Shown here: piece after piece, positions 8,216 through 17,019 of the stretch | Layout: every line of letters begins with the position of its first letter | How positions within the stretch are numbered: the first letter of the stretch is position 1 | Source: Paraburkholderia rhynchosiae | GTDB taxonomy: Bacteria; Pseudomonadota; Gammaproteobacteria; Burkholderiales; Burkholderiaceae | Length of the DNA: 64,000 nt | Reading direction: 5' to 3' | Assembly: GCF_002879865.1 (NCBI RefSeq) | Contig: NZ_PNXY01000002.1 | Coordinates: 408,128 to 472,127, forward strand | The notes under the pieces: model-generated | Database searches by the model: none | What the model was told of the DNA's origin: nothing | What the model saw: the letters and a program-made list of their open reading frames with translations, nothing else | Made by a program: the position numbers and the translations under genes

Positions 8216-9094
8216 GTGCCGGTAGTTATCTCCTTCGTCTCCACCAAAGGCGGCGTCGGTAAGACGACCGTCGCCGCCAATCTTGGCGGCCTGCTCGCAG
8301 CCTTCGGCTTGAAGGTTCTCGCGATCGATGCAGATGTCCAGCCGAGTCTAAGTAAGTTCTTTCCCGTCCATTACCGTTCATCGCAAGGTCTGACAGCAGT
8401 CGTGACTTCGGGCGGCAATCCGTCGGCCGACTGTATCAGCCGCACGATTTTCTCCAATCTCGATCTGGTCTATTCCGATACGCCCGATGCTGCACTGCAG
8501 GCCTGGCTCAATCGCCGTGAGGATCGCCTGATGATCCTGCGCCGGGCGATGCGCAGTCCGCTTGTCGACCCTTATGACGTAGTGCTGATCGACACGCAGG
8601 GTGCGGTGGGTGAATTGCAGAAGTCTGCCGCGATGGCGGCAGACGTGATGGTGTCGCCCGTCAAGCCGGATGCGCTGAGTGCCGGTGAGTTCGCCACGGG
8701 CACGATCGCGATGCTCGACGAGCTGAACCGGCTGGCCGACCTCGGCGCATCGTTCCGTTCGGGCGACCTGCTTGCGCTGATCAACGCACACGAGCGCACC
8801 ACCAATGCGCGGGCGCTCGCGGCAGTACTGCGGCAGCGGTTTGCCGGACACGCGAAGGTCAGGGTGCTCGACACCGTGATCCCGTCAGCGGCCGCGTACG
8901 CGGCGGCGGCGACCGCACGCGTCCCGGTACACGACTTCGATCGTCGCCGGCGGTTCGGGAATTCCGCGTGGAACGTCATGCACCGTGTCGCATGGGAATT
9001 GTTTCCGTCGCTTGCGAACGTCTATGCCGGTGCGCCGCAATGTTCGACGGGCGAGACCGGGGCCGGCGGCATCCGGCAGGGGGCGGTCGCATGA
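8216..9094 (+). CDS. parA: ParA-family partition ATPase
   Basis: 292 aa with a GTG start. The deviant Walker A motif KGGVGKTT is at residues 11-18, the A' motif DADVQPS at about 39-45 and the Walker B-like LIDTQGAVGE near 122. These define a ParA/MinD-type ATPase lacking the long N-terminal regulatory domain of P1-type ParA. It would segregate or stabilise the element together with ParB by ATP-dependent binding to the nucleoid. The stop overlaps the ParB start by four bases (ATGA), so the two are translationally coupled. Confidence 0.92.
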   Translation: MPVVISFVSTKGGVGKTTVAANLGGLLAAFGLKVLAIDADVQPSLSKFFPVHYRSSQGLTAVVTSGGNPSADCISRTIFSNLDLVYSDTPDAALQAWLNRREDRLMILRRAMRSPLVDPYDVVLIDTQGAVGELQKSAAMAADVMVSPVKPDALSAGEFATGTIAMLDELNRLADLGASFRSGDLLALINAHERTTNARALAAVLRQRFAGHAKVRVLDTVIPSAAAYAAAATARVPVHDFDRRRRFGNSAWNVMHRVAWELFPSLANVYAGAPQCSTGETGAGGIRQGAVA

Positions 9095-10875
9095 ACGTGT
9101 CGGACAAGCCGCTCAGTGAGGCGCGCGAAGCGCTCGCTGCCCAGCGCCTGGACGTGTCCCCGCCGGGCGCTCAGACGCCCGATCCGCAACTCACATCGGT
9201 GGTCCGGCTGAAGATCACCGATGTGATGGTCTATGAGCGCAATCCGCGGCGCGCGTCGCACGAGCGCATCGTCGAACTCAAGGAGTCGATCCGGGTGAAC
9301 GGCATCGAGCAGATCGTGACGGTGACCCGCCGTCCAGGCGAGACGCGCTACGTGGTGGCGAAGGGCGGCAATTCGCGCGTGACGGCAGCGACGGCCCTTC
9401 ACGATGAAACCCGCGACGAACGCTTCCTTTACTACGACTTTATCTACGTGCTGTATCCCGGTGAGGCGAAGCTGCTGGCGGCGCACCTGCGCGAGAATGA
9501 CCAGCGCGCCGACCTCTGCTTCTGGGACAAGGCGAATGGCTATCTAGCGCTTAAGACCGATCTCGAAGCCGAACGTAGCGAGACGCTGTCGTTACGTGAA
9601 TTCTCCCGGCTGCTTGAACAGGAAGGGGCACCGGTGAGCCATGTGCTGCTCTCGCTCTTCCAGTTCGCGGTCGACCGTCTCTCCGGGCTTGGACCTGCGA
9701 CGGCGTATCTGAGCCGGCGCGCGCTCGTCGATGTGATCCAGCCGGGTATCGGCATGCTGCTGCGCCTCACGAGGCGCCTCGGCTTCGACGATCAGTGGTT
9801 GCAGGTGCGGGTGATCGATCCGCAACTGACCGGCATCGCCGCCCGCTGCAATCCGGACAACCCGGATGCGGCCGGCACGCTGGCGCAGCCTGCACCATTT
9901 GATGCTGCGCAGCTGGTCGACGGATTGAAACAACGGCTGGCAGGCGAGCTCGGCGTGCCGCGCGACGCGATGGACCGGATGTGTCATCTGCTGGAGCGCA
10001 CACCGAACGCTGCCGGTGATGACTTACGTGAAGTCGGTGGCATGCCGGGTGAGCGACGTGAATCTTCATCGATCGCATCCGATGTCGACGCGAATCGTGC
10101 AGCGACCACACCGGATCCTTCGGCCTCGTCGGGACCCGTGAGGTTGACCCGGTTCGACGAACAGCCTCGCGCCACGCCGGCTGCGGATGGAACCGTGCCA
10201 CGCCCGACCTGTGTCGGGCAACGGCGTGGCGAGTCAGTCGTGTCGACGGCTGCTCCGCAACGCGCACCGGATAACCCATCCACGGTGGTGACTGACGACG
10301 TTCGCCGGGACAGCGCGCTGCACGCTGCGTCTTCTTCAAACCAGGGTGAGCTTTTCCGGGAAGCGGTGCTGACTTTCGCACGAACCTGCGGTCTCGATGG
10401 CTGCGTACGCGACGCACCCGCATTGCCCTACGGATTCATGGTCGAGCCACCGCCGCCGGAAAGACCGCGCTTCTCGCCCGGTGTCGCGCCTGGGTTGTCG
10501 CCCGGCGTCGGCGCGCAGCGTGACGAAGAGATGCTCAACCGGTATCTCGGCTGGTGGTGGCTCGTGAGCCTGTCACGGCAAAACACCGCAACGGGCATCG
10601 CGCGCGTTCCCTCCGGGAGTCTCTTCGCACAGATGGCCCGCGATGACGAGACGTGGAACCGCACCTGTGACGCGAGCGTCGGCGAGCCGTTGCTCGCCGA
10701 CCGCATGGACGTGATGTTCGACGTGATGCTCAATCCGGATCACCCGATCGGTCAATGGTGGGACGAGGTCATTCGCGCGGCGCGCGCATTCCGGGCGGCG
10801 TGCCCCGAGCGCTTTGCACCAGCGCGCTGGCCCGAACCGGGTGCAGACGAGCGGCTTCAGCGGGGAGGGGCGTGA
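9091..10875 (+). CDS. parB: ParB-family partition/ICE maintenance protein
   Basis: 594 aa, starting within the parA stop codon. Residues ~35-130 contain a ParB/Srx-type nuclease-like domain (NPRRASHERIVELKESIRVNGIEQIVTVTRRPG, then VVAKGGNSRVTAA). A predicted helical DNA-binding region follows (about 150-260). Residues ~330-450 are a low-complexity, Pro/Ala/Ser-rich linker, and an extra C-terminal domain is rich in Trp (LNRYLGWWWLVSLSRQ). The length and tail resemble the large ParB proteins of GI-type ICEs rather than chromosomal ParB (~300 aa). It probably binds a centromere-like site; see the palindromes at 12851 and 13716. Confidence 0.88.
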   Translation: MNVSDKPLSEAREALAAQRLDVSPPGAQTPDPQLTSVVRLKITDVMVYERNPRRASHERIVELKESIRVNGIEQIVTVTRRPGETRYVVAKGGNSRVTAATALHDETRDERFLYYDFIYVLYPGEAKLLAAHLRENDQRADLCFWDKANGYLALKTDLEAERSETLSLREFSRLLEQEGAPVSHVLLSLFQFAVDRLSGLGPATAYLSRRALVDVIQPGIGMLLRLTRRLGFDDQWLQVRVIDPQLTGIAARCNPDNPDAAGTLAQPAPFDAAQLVDGLKQRLAGELGVPRDAMDRMCHLLERTPNAAGDDLREVGGMPGERRESSSIASDVDANRAATTPDPSASSGPVRLTRFDEQPRATPAADGTVPRPTCVGQRRGESVVSTAAPQRAPDNPSTVVTDDVRRDSALHAASSSNQGELFREAVLTFARTCGLDGCVRDAPALPYGFMVEPPPPERPRFSPGVAPGLSPGVGAQRDEEMLNRYLGWWWLVSLSRQNTATGIARVPSGSLFAQMARDDETWNRTCDASVGEPLLADRMDVMFDVMLNPDHPIGQWWDEVIRAARAFRAACPERFAPARWPEPGADERLQRGGA

Positions 10876-11525
10876 TGGACAACGCTTTCCTGCGGCTGGA
10901 GAGCGAAGCGCTCGAGCATTTCGTGCTGCTCGAGCTGATCGCGTGTGCTTGCATGACAGATCGGTATGTCATCGCAGGACATCAGGATAACGAAGTTTCA
11001 TGTGGAACAGCGTCGCCGCATCGGACATCGTTGACAGATCGGCTACCGGGCGCAATCAGGCGTGTGCTCGGTGATGCCCGTTCGCCGGCGCTCGTGCACG
11101 ATCTGCTGGGCGCCGGTGCACTGCGTGTTTTTGTGGATGCCGGCGCGTTGCAGCGCCGCTGCGAACTGATTGAGCGGCAGTGGCGCGATCGGGACCTGTT
11201 GCGCGCCTTTGTGGAGCGGCAGGCCAGTATTCCGATGATCCGAACGTTTTTCCGCACCACCACCCGCGCAACGATCGCGCAGCTGCGCGCCGAACTCAAT
11301 GTCGCCGCGCCGACGAAACCGCGTGCGCTGTCGCGCTCCGGAATGGATCTGCTGTTCGATGCGTGGGCCAGTCTGAAAGACATCGGCGACCTGCGCGAAC
11401 GCTATCTGGCGCTGCATGAGCAATGCGACGGGCAATGGTCGCTCGCGACGCTTTTCGCGGCGCTCGATGCGGACACCGGCGAGCTTGCCCCACCTTCTTC
11501 CCATCAGGAGTCTGACCATGTATGA
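10875..11525 (+). CDS. DUF2857-like ICE protein
   Basis: 216 aa. The ATG shares a base with the ParB stop (TGATG). The helical protein begins LRLESEALEHFVLLELIACACM and has a central segment FFRTTTRATIAQLRAELNV resembling a helix-turn-helix. Position directly after parB and overall look match the DUF2857/STY4526 proteins of PFGI-1 and SPI-7-like elements. Biochemical function is not known; the family name is given from context and memory of its neighbours, not a search. Confidence 0.6.
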   Translation: MDNAFLRLESEALEHFVLLELIACACMTDRYVIAGHQDNEVSCGTASPHRTSLTDRLPGAIRRVLGDARSPALVHDLLGAGALRVFVDAGALQRRCELIERQWRDRDLLRAFVERQASIPMIRTFFRTTTRATIAQLRAELNVAAPTKPRALSRSGMDLLFDAWASLKDIGDLRERYLALHEQCDGQWSLATLFAALDADTGELAPPSSHQESDHV

Positions 11526-12009
11526 CATGCGACTTGATCCGCAGGGCAACCTGCTGCCCGGCAAGACCTGGGATGATTCACCTGGACTGCCGCCTGCCGA
11601 AGCCGAAATGGTGCTCTCGATGCTCGACGTGCCGATCACGATAGACCGCTGTTTCGTCGAGGTCTGTGGCGACCTCGCCGCGGCCGCCATGCTCACGGAA
11701 CTGTCGACGGTTGAGAGCGAGACGGGACGTCACCATGACTGGCTTCAGGTCGCGGTTGACGAGTTCGCGCGCAGACTGGCGCTCACTGAGTCGCAGCAGC
11801 GCGCGGCGCGGCGACTGCTCCGGTCGAAAGGCCTGATCGCGCATCGTCGGCGCAAGACGCTGCTGGCGGATGAGTTCCGTATCCTCTGGCCGGCTGTGCT
11901 CGCGCTGCTTCAGCGCAAGGCGCAGGAGCGCACCGCGCATATTGTCTGGCCCCCTGTACGTCCCGATCAGCCGCAACAGCTGAACCAGCCAGAGGAGGTC
12001 CAGTCATGA
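11518..12009 (+). CDS. winged-helix protein of the replication module
   Basis: 163 aa from an ATG at 11518 with CAGGAG upstream, overlapping the previous gene by 8 bases. Residues ~35-120 read as one winged-helix unit (DLAAAAMLTELSTVE, HHDWLQVAVDEFARRLALTESQQRAARRLLRSKGLI). The spacing of the helices, the W and the final RLLRSKGLIA parallels the two repeats in the next gene, so it may be a truncated paralogue or partner of that protein. The C-terminal tail is Gln/Pro-rich. Probable DNA binding; exact role unknown. Confidence 0.6.
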   Translation: MYDMRLDPQGNLLPGKTWDDSPGLPPAEAEMVLSMLDVPITIDRCFVEVCGDLAAAAMLTELSTVESETGRHHDWLQVAVDEFARRLALTESQQRAARRLLRSKGLIAHRRRKTLLADEFRILWPAVLALLQRKAQERTAHIVWPPVRPDQPQQLNQPEEVQS

Positions 12010-13613
12010 TGCCCGGTTGCCATCCCTATATCACCGAGTTCGAAACGATGTGGACTCTGCTCAGGCCGTACCGTCCCATCGCTTTCGGGACGCGCATGGC
12101 CCGCATCACCGGACATCCGAAGCAGGCGCTGCTGCTCTCGCAGCTCGTGTACTGGACGCGACGCGGACGCGATGTGGAGGTCAACGGCGGCTGGATCCAC
12201 AAGACGCGCGAACACTGGCTGATCGAGACAGGCCTGTCGCGTGAAGAGCAGGAAAATGCACGGCGGCGCATGCGGGACCTGAACCTGCTGGCCGAATGGC
12301 GTGGTGGCCAGCCTGCGCGCATGCATTACCGGCTGGAGGTAGAAGCCATATCGGCCGCCGTTCGCGCGACCTGTCCAATGGCCGTGCAGCTCCCAGTATC
12401 GATCGAAGCGATGCGGGCGGATCCATTCGCGGGTGACGTGCTGTTGGGGCCGACTGTTGCGTACCGACGCGTTTTTGTTGATCTCGTCGGCAACGTGAAT
12501 GCCGCGCTGCTGCTCTCGCGCATGGTGCAGTTGCAGCGCCGCGAGGCCGACCGGCAATGTACCTGGTTCACGCACACAGCCGGAGAGTGGCAACGCACGC
12601 TGGGACTTAACCGCCGTCAGCTCGATAACGCGAGAGCGCGGCTTGTGCGCCAGGGGCTGATTCGCGAGTTCATGCGCCAGTGCACGGGCCGGCGTATTTT
12701 CACCCAGGTCAATGCGGGCGAACTGAAGCGCCAGCTTGAACGCCTGGTGTCGCGCGGCGATATGCGCGAGCGGCTCGCGACGCGCAAGCGCCTGCTCGCG
12801 CAGAGTCTGCATGAAGAAGACGCGCGAGCAGCCGCAGCGACGCTACCGGCTGTTACCCCGGGTAACACCCGGCCTTCCGCCATTGAAGTTCATGCGCCAC
12901 ACGTGCGTGCCTGGGCGGTGGAGCGCCCGAAGTCGCCAACCGGAAGTCTCCGGCTGTATGTGGATCCGCCTGCGGTGCCGCTGCAGTTGGCGGGTTTGAT
13001 CCATTACCGATGGCGGGAAACGGGCATTCCAGACGCGCGCGTATACGGAAGGATTACATACAGGACTACAACGACCGCTGGCCCAGCGATCTCGACCGGC
13101 AACAGGGCAAACGCGGTTGTGGTGGGAATCGATCCTCGCGCCGATTCTGCTTCGCCGATCTTGCCATTGCCTGCGGCAGACGACACCAGCGTGCTCGTTT
13201 GGCCCACCATGCTGCCGGTCAACGATCGCGCACTCATCGCCTCGCACCTCGCACGGGTTCCTGCGACCGACCGCCAGATGTTGCTCGACGAGATGGCGGC
13301 AGGCCACCGGCGCCAGCCGGTGCAATTGCCCGTGGCGTACATCGCAGGGCTCGTGCGCCGCTACATCGGCGGCGAGTTCGTCCCCACCAGGGCGCACCTC
13401 GAGCGCGCGGCACGCAGGCGGGCGACCGGCGGGGAGGGCACGAACGCTGGGTCGGTGCTTCCAGGCGATGCGATGGAGCCGGGCGCGTCAACGCCTGAGA
13501 CGGCCCGCCGGAATCTCGCGGCCATTCGCGATGCACTGCGCGAACGGATCGCACATCGGCCTGCGCGTCATTCGGCCTGCGGGGCGGCCAGTCAGGCGGA
13601 CGCCCATGCGTGA
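12006..13613 (+). CDS. replication-type protein with two winged-helix repeats
   Basis: 535 aa, start overlapping the previous stop (ATGA). Two internal copies of a winged-helix unit are visible: residues ~37-110 (HPKQALLLSQLVYW ... TREHWLIETGLSREEQENARRRMRDLNLLAEW) and ~162-230 (NVNAALLLSRMVQL ... TAGEWQRTLGLNRRQLDNARARLVRQGLIREF). This layout recalls replication initiator/DnaD-like proteins and the STY4528-type island replication proteins, which is a name from memory. The C-terminal half is less ordered, with LARVPATDRQMLLDEMAAGHRR near the end. A 17-bp palindrome lies inside the gene at 12851. A role in replicating the excised element is likely but inferred. Confidence 0.65.
   Translation: MMPGCHPYITEFETMWTLLRPYRPIAFGTRMARITGHPKQALLLSQLVYWTRRGRDVEVNGGWIHKTREHWLIETGLSREEQENARRRMRDLNLLAEWRGGQPARMHYRLEVEAISAAVRATCPMAVQLPVSIEAMRADPFAGDVLLGPTVAYRRVFVDLVGNVNAALLLSRMVQLQRREADRQCTWFTHTAGEWQRTLGLNRRQLDNARARLVRQGLIREFMRQCTGRRIFTQVNAGELKRQLERLVSRGDMRERLATRKRLLAQSLHEEDARAAAATLPAVTPGNTRPSAIEVHAPHVRAWAVERPKSPTGSLRLYVDPPAVPLQLAGLIHYRWRETGIPDARVYGRITYRTTTTAGPAISTGNRANAVVVGIDPRADSASPILPLPAADDTSVLVWPTMLPVNDRALIASHLARVPATDRQMLLDEMAAGHRRQPVQLPVAYIAGLVRRYIGGEFVPTRAHLERAARRRATGGEGTNAGSVLPGDAMEPGASTPETARRNLAAIRDALRERIAHRPARHSACGAASQADAHA
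12851..12867. repeat. 17-bp palindrome, copy 1
   Basis: The sequence TGTTACCCCGGGTAACA is a palindrome apart from its central base and lies within the coding sequence of the replication-type protein. The same site, in reverse complement, occurs at 13717-13733. Two copies within 900 bases suggest a protein-binding site (ParB, XRE or another element regulator). Confidence 0.55.
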
Positions 13614-13783
13614 CCGGATCCATCGCGTTTGCGGAGCACATGCGCGTACCGGCCCGTGTTTTCCCACCGCGCGCGCTGTCACCGCAGTTAACACGCAACT
13701 GTGCGGGACCGCCTGCTGTTACCCGGGGTAACAGCGCTGGCGTTTCCCTCACCGTTCAATGAATAGCTGTTTGGGAGTCTCTT
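13614..13783. other. intergenic region with regulatory palindrome
   Basis: The only clear gap in the plus-strand replication module. It carries the second 17-19 bp palindrome and the GGGAG ribosome binding site of the next gene. No convincing -10/-35 pair was found. Confidence 0.4.
13716..13734. repeat. 19-bp palindrome, copy 2
   Basis: CTGTTACCCGGGGTAACAG is symmetrical apart from the centre and contains the same 17-bp core as the site at 12851. It lies 50 bases before the start of the PFL_4669-like gene, a position suited to an operator or a partition site. Confidence 0.55.
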
Positions 13784-14857
13784 ATGGACACACCGTCCCC
13801 CTCTTCGTCTCACACCACTGATCCGTCTGTTGACGCCTTCGCGCACTCCACGTCGTCCCCGTTTGCCGACGGTTATGACGTTAATACTGAACGCGCCGTC
13901 CTTGCACACCTGATTGCCGACGGTGATCCCGACCCTGCCGATCCGCTGTTCGGCCGCTACCAAGTGCTTCTCGAACGCGAGGAAGCGCTGAATCGCATGC
14001 GCGAAACTCACACGCTGCGACAGGGCAGCGATCCACTGGTACGCCCCCACGAGGCCCAGGAGATCAGCCGCATTGGTCAGCTCGGTAGCGACGGTGCGGA
14101 CCGCATGCGGCTGCACACGCGCGACGCGATGCGGCTGTTTCTTGGCCGGGCTGTTGCGCCAGGGGAGTCGGGACATGCGATGGCGGGCGGCCGCCGCGTG
14201 GCTGCGTCGCTGCGCGCGTTGTGGTCGCTGTCGGGCAACGACAATCCGTACGCGGACTGGAAGCTCATCGAGATCGCGGATCGCATCTCCGGCATCCGGC
14301 GCGCGAACGAGCTCGAGCAGCAGCATGCCCGTCAGTTGCTGGATGCCGCGCGTGAAAAAGGCCTCGAGTATTCGGTGCTGCAATCGCGCGAACCCGCTCA
14401 GGTGTCGCTCGGTTTTGGCTCACCGTACGGCTACATGATCGTGATGCTGCTCGTCGAGCTGGACTGGCTGGTGCGCTTCGTGCGTTCCGCGGTGTTGCGC
14501 GACCTGATGTCCTCGACAGAGGGCTTCCGGCGCATCGGCTCAGCCAGGCACCGGTGCCTGTCCGTGTTTCATTTCGCGGTGCACTGCCAGCGCGTGCTCA
14601 CGCGCGCCGAACTGCTGCCGCTTTCGCGCATCGACTTCCTGCGGAATGCGGATGCTGCCGCACGCCAACGCGTTGAAGCGGCGCGCGCGCTGCTCGGTGT
14701 CTTGCCGCGGGACGTCTTTACAGGCGCGCGTGAGCCACGTCACAGCCGGCGGCGCGTGAGCCGCCTGTCGGATGCGGAACTGCGTCTGCTCGACAGTGTG
14801 CCGCTGTCCGGGAACGACGCGCTCGCGCAAGCTGCAACAGACACCCTGGTGCAATGA
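13784..14857 (+). CDS. PFL_4669-like integrating conjugative element protein
   Basis: 357 aa with GGGAG upstream of the ATG. Helical protein; segments such as DPLFGRYQVLLEREEALNRMRETH, GRRVAASLRALWSLSGNDNPYADWKLIEI and LVELDWLVRFVRSAVLRDLM fit the PFL_4669 family (TIGR03761) of ICE proteins found next to DUF3158 and SSB genes, which is also the order here. The molecular function of the family is not established. The N-terminal ~30 residues are Ser/Pro-rich and probably disordered. Confidence 0.75.
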   Translation: MDTPSPSSSHTTDPSVDAFAHSTSSPFADGYDVNTERAVLAHLIADGDPDPADPLFGRYQVLLEREEALNRMRETHTLRQGSDPLVRPHEAQEISRIGQLGSDGADRMRLHTRDAMRLFLGRAVAPGESGHAMAGGRRVAASLRALWSLSGNDNPYADWKLIEIADRISGIRRANELEQQHARQLLDAAREKGLEYSVLQSREPAQVSLGFGSPYGYMIVMLLVELDWLVRFVRSAVLRDLMSSTEGFRRIGSARHRCLSVFHFAVHCQRVLTRAELLPLSRIDFLRNADAAARQRVEAARALLGVLPRDVFTGAREPRHSRRRVSRLSDAELRLLDSVPLSGNDALAQAATDTLVQ

Positions 14858-14873
14858 TGCGAGGACTGCGGCA

Positions 14874-15362
14874 ATGACTGACCGACTTTCGGATCTGGAT
14901 CGACGTTCAAAGGCCTTTAAGGGTAAGGGAGCCGGCAGCCCTGAGCCAGCGATGGCGCTACCTGTATCACGGATCGCGGGCGATGCCGGGATGCGCGTGC
15001 TGCTGCGCTCGTACGAGCACTGGCTCGAGGACACTGTGACGGAAATGCAGACGCTGGCCCTGGAGAGCACGACCACCGGGCTCGACGTGTCGCTGCGCTG
15101 CGTGCGCATTGCACTGGCGAGCGGCGCGACGCGCCATCGTCTCGACTGGTTCGTCCGCGGTGAGCCGCATGCTATCGCCGGGCCGCGCGCGAAGCAATGT
15201 TTCAATCGCATTCCGGCGCCGCTGCGCGCGTACCTGCAGCAGTGCGACGCGCGCGCGAAGGAGCTCAACGCACTGGAGTCGGTTTTCCGGTATGCGGCGA
15301 GCCAGATCACGATGTACCTGGAACACGGCACCGTCAAGGTTCGAAGGATCGACGGCACCTGA
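14874..15362 (+). CDS. DUF3158-like ICE protein
   Basis: 162 aa from the ATG at 14874 (GAGGA upstream). Segments LRSYEHWLEDTVTEMQTLALES and YLQQCDARAKELNALESVFRYAASQI are predicted helices. Order after the PFL_4669-like gene and before SSB matches the DUF3158 family of GI-type ICEs. Function unknown; probably part of element replication or maintenance. Confidence 0.65.
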   Translation: MTDRLSDLDRRSKAFKGKGAGSPEPAMALPVSRIAGDAGMRVLLRSYEHWLEDTVTEMQTLALESTTTGLDVSLRCVRIALASGATRHRLDWFVRGEPHAIAGPRAKQCFNRIPAPLRAYLQQCDARAKELNALESVFRYAASQITMYLEHGTVKVRRIDGT

Positions 15363-15493
15363 GACAGGTGCGTGGTCCCGTCGCGTTGCGACCGGCGGAG
15401 TCATCAGGCTGACGCAGAGCAGCCATCCAAAAAAGCAGGCAATGGACAGCGCGTTCGTATCACAGGGGCAATCCTTGATGAACGGAGTCCGCA

Positions 15494-16063
15494 ATGGGCA
15501 TCTACGCAGAACTGGTCGGCAACGTGCTGGTGTCGCCGACGATGAAGCAGGTCAACACCGCCAGCGGTGCGCGGCGCATCGTCGAGCTGCGGGTTATGTC
15601 CGCCAGTTACCGGCGGCTTGAGGACGGCACGCTGGAACAGCGCGAAGGTCGGACCTTCCCCGTCGACGTGACGGTGTGGAACGAGCGCCTGACCGAGCGC
15701 GTGATGCAGCACATCCGCACGGGCGCGAGCGTCGTCGTGCGCGGCGACTTCTACGTGAGTGCGTGGATCAATCGCGAGAACGAGGCCGACGCGGGCGCCC
15801 ATATCGACGCCGAATCCATTGCCCTGAACCTCGTACGCATCGATCAGGTGGTGTACCGCCCGCGCCAGATGCGCGGGTCCGATGTCCCGGTACAGGACGA
15901 AGGCGCCGGTGAGCCAGCCGGTCCAGCCGATGGCGAAGCGGAAGAGTCCACGTCGGGCGAGGAACCAGGAACGCCGCCGGATCACGCAGACTCCGATGCG
16001 GCTACTTCTGGCCAGCCTGCAGGCCGGCGTTCGCGTCGGGCGGCGCGAGCCACGGCCGAATAG
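15494..16063 (+). CDS. ssb: single-stranded DNA-binding protein (SSB-like)
   Basis: 189 aa, start decided by GGAG seven bases upstream. Residues ~5-125 form an OB-fold of the SSB type (MGIYAELVGNVLVSPTMKQV, FPVDVTVWNERLTERVMQHI, TGASVVVRGDFYVSAWINRE), with a Glu/Gly/Pro-rich flexible tail and a basic end (GRRSRRAARA). The typical acidic SSB tip (DDDIPF) is missing, as in many plasmid or ICE variants. It would protect single-stranded DNA during element replication or transfer. Confidence 0.8.
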   Translation: MGIYAELVGNVLVSPTMKQVNTASGARRIVELRVMSASYRRLEDGTLEQREGRTFPVDVTVWNERLTERVMQHIRTGASVVVRGDFYVSAWINRENEADAGAHIDAESIALNLVRIDQVVYRPRQMRGSDVPVQDEGAGEPAGPADGEAEESTSGEEPGTPPDHADSDAATSGQPAGRRSRRAARATAE

Positions 16064-16146
16064 CTTGCACCTTCGTCGATGTCATGCGCGCGCGCACCTT
16101 TCGCCGTGCATGACTTCTACGCTGGAATATGGCGGAGGACGCGGAA

Positions 16147-16413
16147 ATGATCGACGTCAGTTCGCCGGCCATGCCGGACGTTGAGGAACTGCGGATGTTG
16201 CGGGCGCTGGTGTATGAGGGCGTAGCGCTCGCGCGCCACGGGCCGTACGTTGCGCGGTTTCACAAATGGATCGTCCAGGTCTCGCGCGAGGGCCGCTGCA
16301 GCGCGGGTTGCCTTGCGCCGGTCACGGTCGAGATCCGTCACCCCCATGGCGACTTACTCGAGCGCACCTGCCTGGTGGTTGACGACCGCGCCGACCGCGA
16401 GACAGGACGATGA
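16147..16413 (+). CDS. hypothetical protein, 88 aa
   Basis: The ATG at 16147 follows GGAGGA; an alternative in-frame ATG lies at 16129. Small soluble protein with two parts: a helical N-terminus (DVEELRMLRALVYEGVALARHG) and a C-terminal beta-rich part (APVTVEIRHPHGDLLERTCLVV). Family not recognised. It sits between ssb and the HU gene in the same orientation. Confidence 0.55.
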   Translation: MIDVSSPAMPDVEELRMLRALVYEGVALARHGPYVARFHKWIVQVSREGRCSAGCLAPVTVEIRHPHGDLLERTCLVVDDRADRETGR

Positions 16414-16680
16414 GGGTGCTAGCGTCATCGCTGGATCGATGTCTTTGGCTCTGGAGATTGCCGCGTTGAGGCAGGCGGCAGTGACCGTCCATATGCGACG
16501 CTGTGGCTATTGGCTTACCATATCGAGTCCGTCGAATTGGCGAGAGAGGGCAAGAGAGGGCTTATGCGGTCGACTGTCTTCGGGGTAGGGCACGCGGATT
16601 GGTTTGCTTTGCGGCCGTCCGCGTAGCCGACCACGCCATATCGTGCCGTCTTAATTTTTGCATTGACAGAAGGAAAATCC

Positions 16681-16965
16681 ATGAACAAGCAGGAACTGAT
16701 TGATGCCGTCGCGTCAGCAACGGGCTCGAGCAAGGCCATCGCGGGCGACGCCCTTGATGCTTTTATCGGCGCGATCACGGAGGCGGTGGTCAAGGGTGAC
16801 ACCGTGCAACTAATCGGATTTGGCTCGTTCAGTCAGGGCAAGCGTGCGGCGCGCACGGGCCGCAATCCGGCGACCGGTGAGGAGATCAGCATCGCTGCTG
16901 CGAAAACGGTGAAGTTCACCGCAGGCAAGGGGTTCAAAGACGCGGTCAACGGCGGCGGGCGGTAG
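16681..16965 (+). CDS. hup: HU-family DNA-binding protein
   Basis: 94 aa. Starts [19 protein letters not shown] and contains the DNA-binding arm signature [24 protein letters not shown], matching HU-beta in length and layout. HU bends DNA and supports replication, recombination and transposition; an element-borne copy probably assists replication or excision, or supplements host nucleoid proteins. It has its own ~260-base upstream region (16414-16680), in which no firm promoter could be called. Confidence 0.93.
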   Translation: MNKQELIDAVASATGSSKAIAGDALDAFIGAITEAVVKGDTVQLIGFGSFSQGKRAARTGRNPATGEEISIAAAKTVKFTAGKGFKDAVNGGGR

Positions 16966-17019
16966 GAGCGTTATCCCATACCGAGGTTACCTGGACGGCG
17001 GTTGCTTCGCCGGGTCCTG

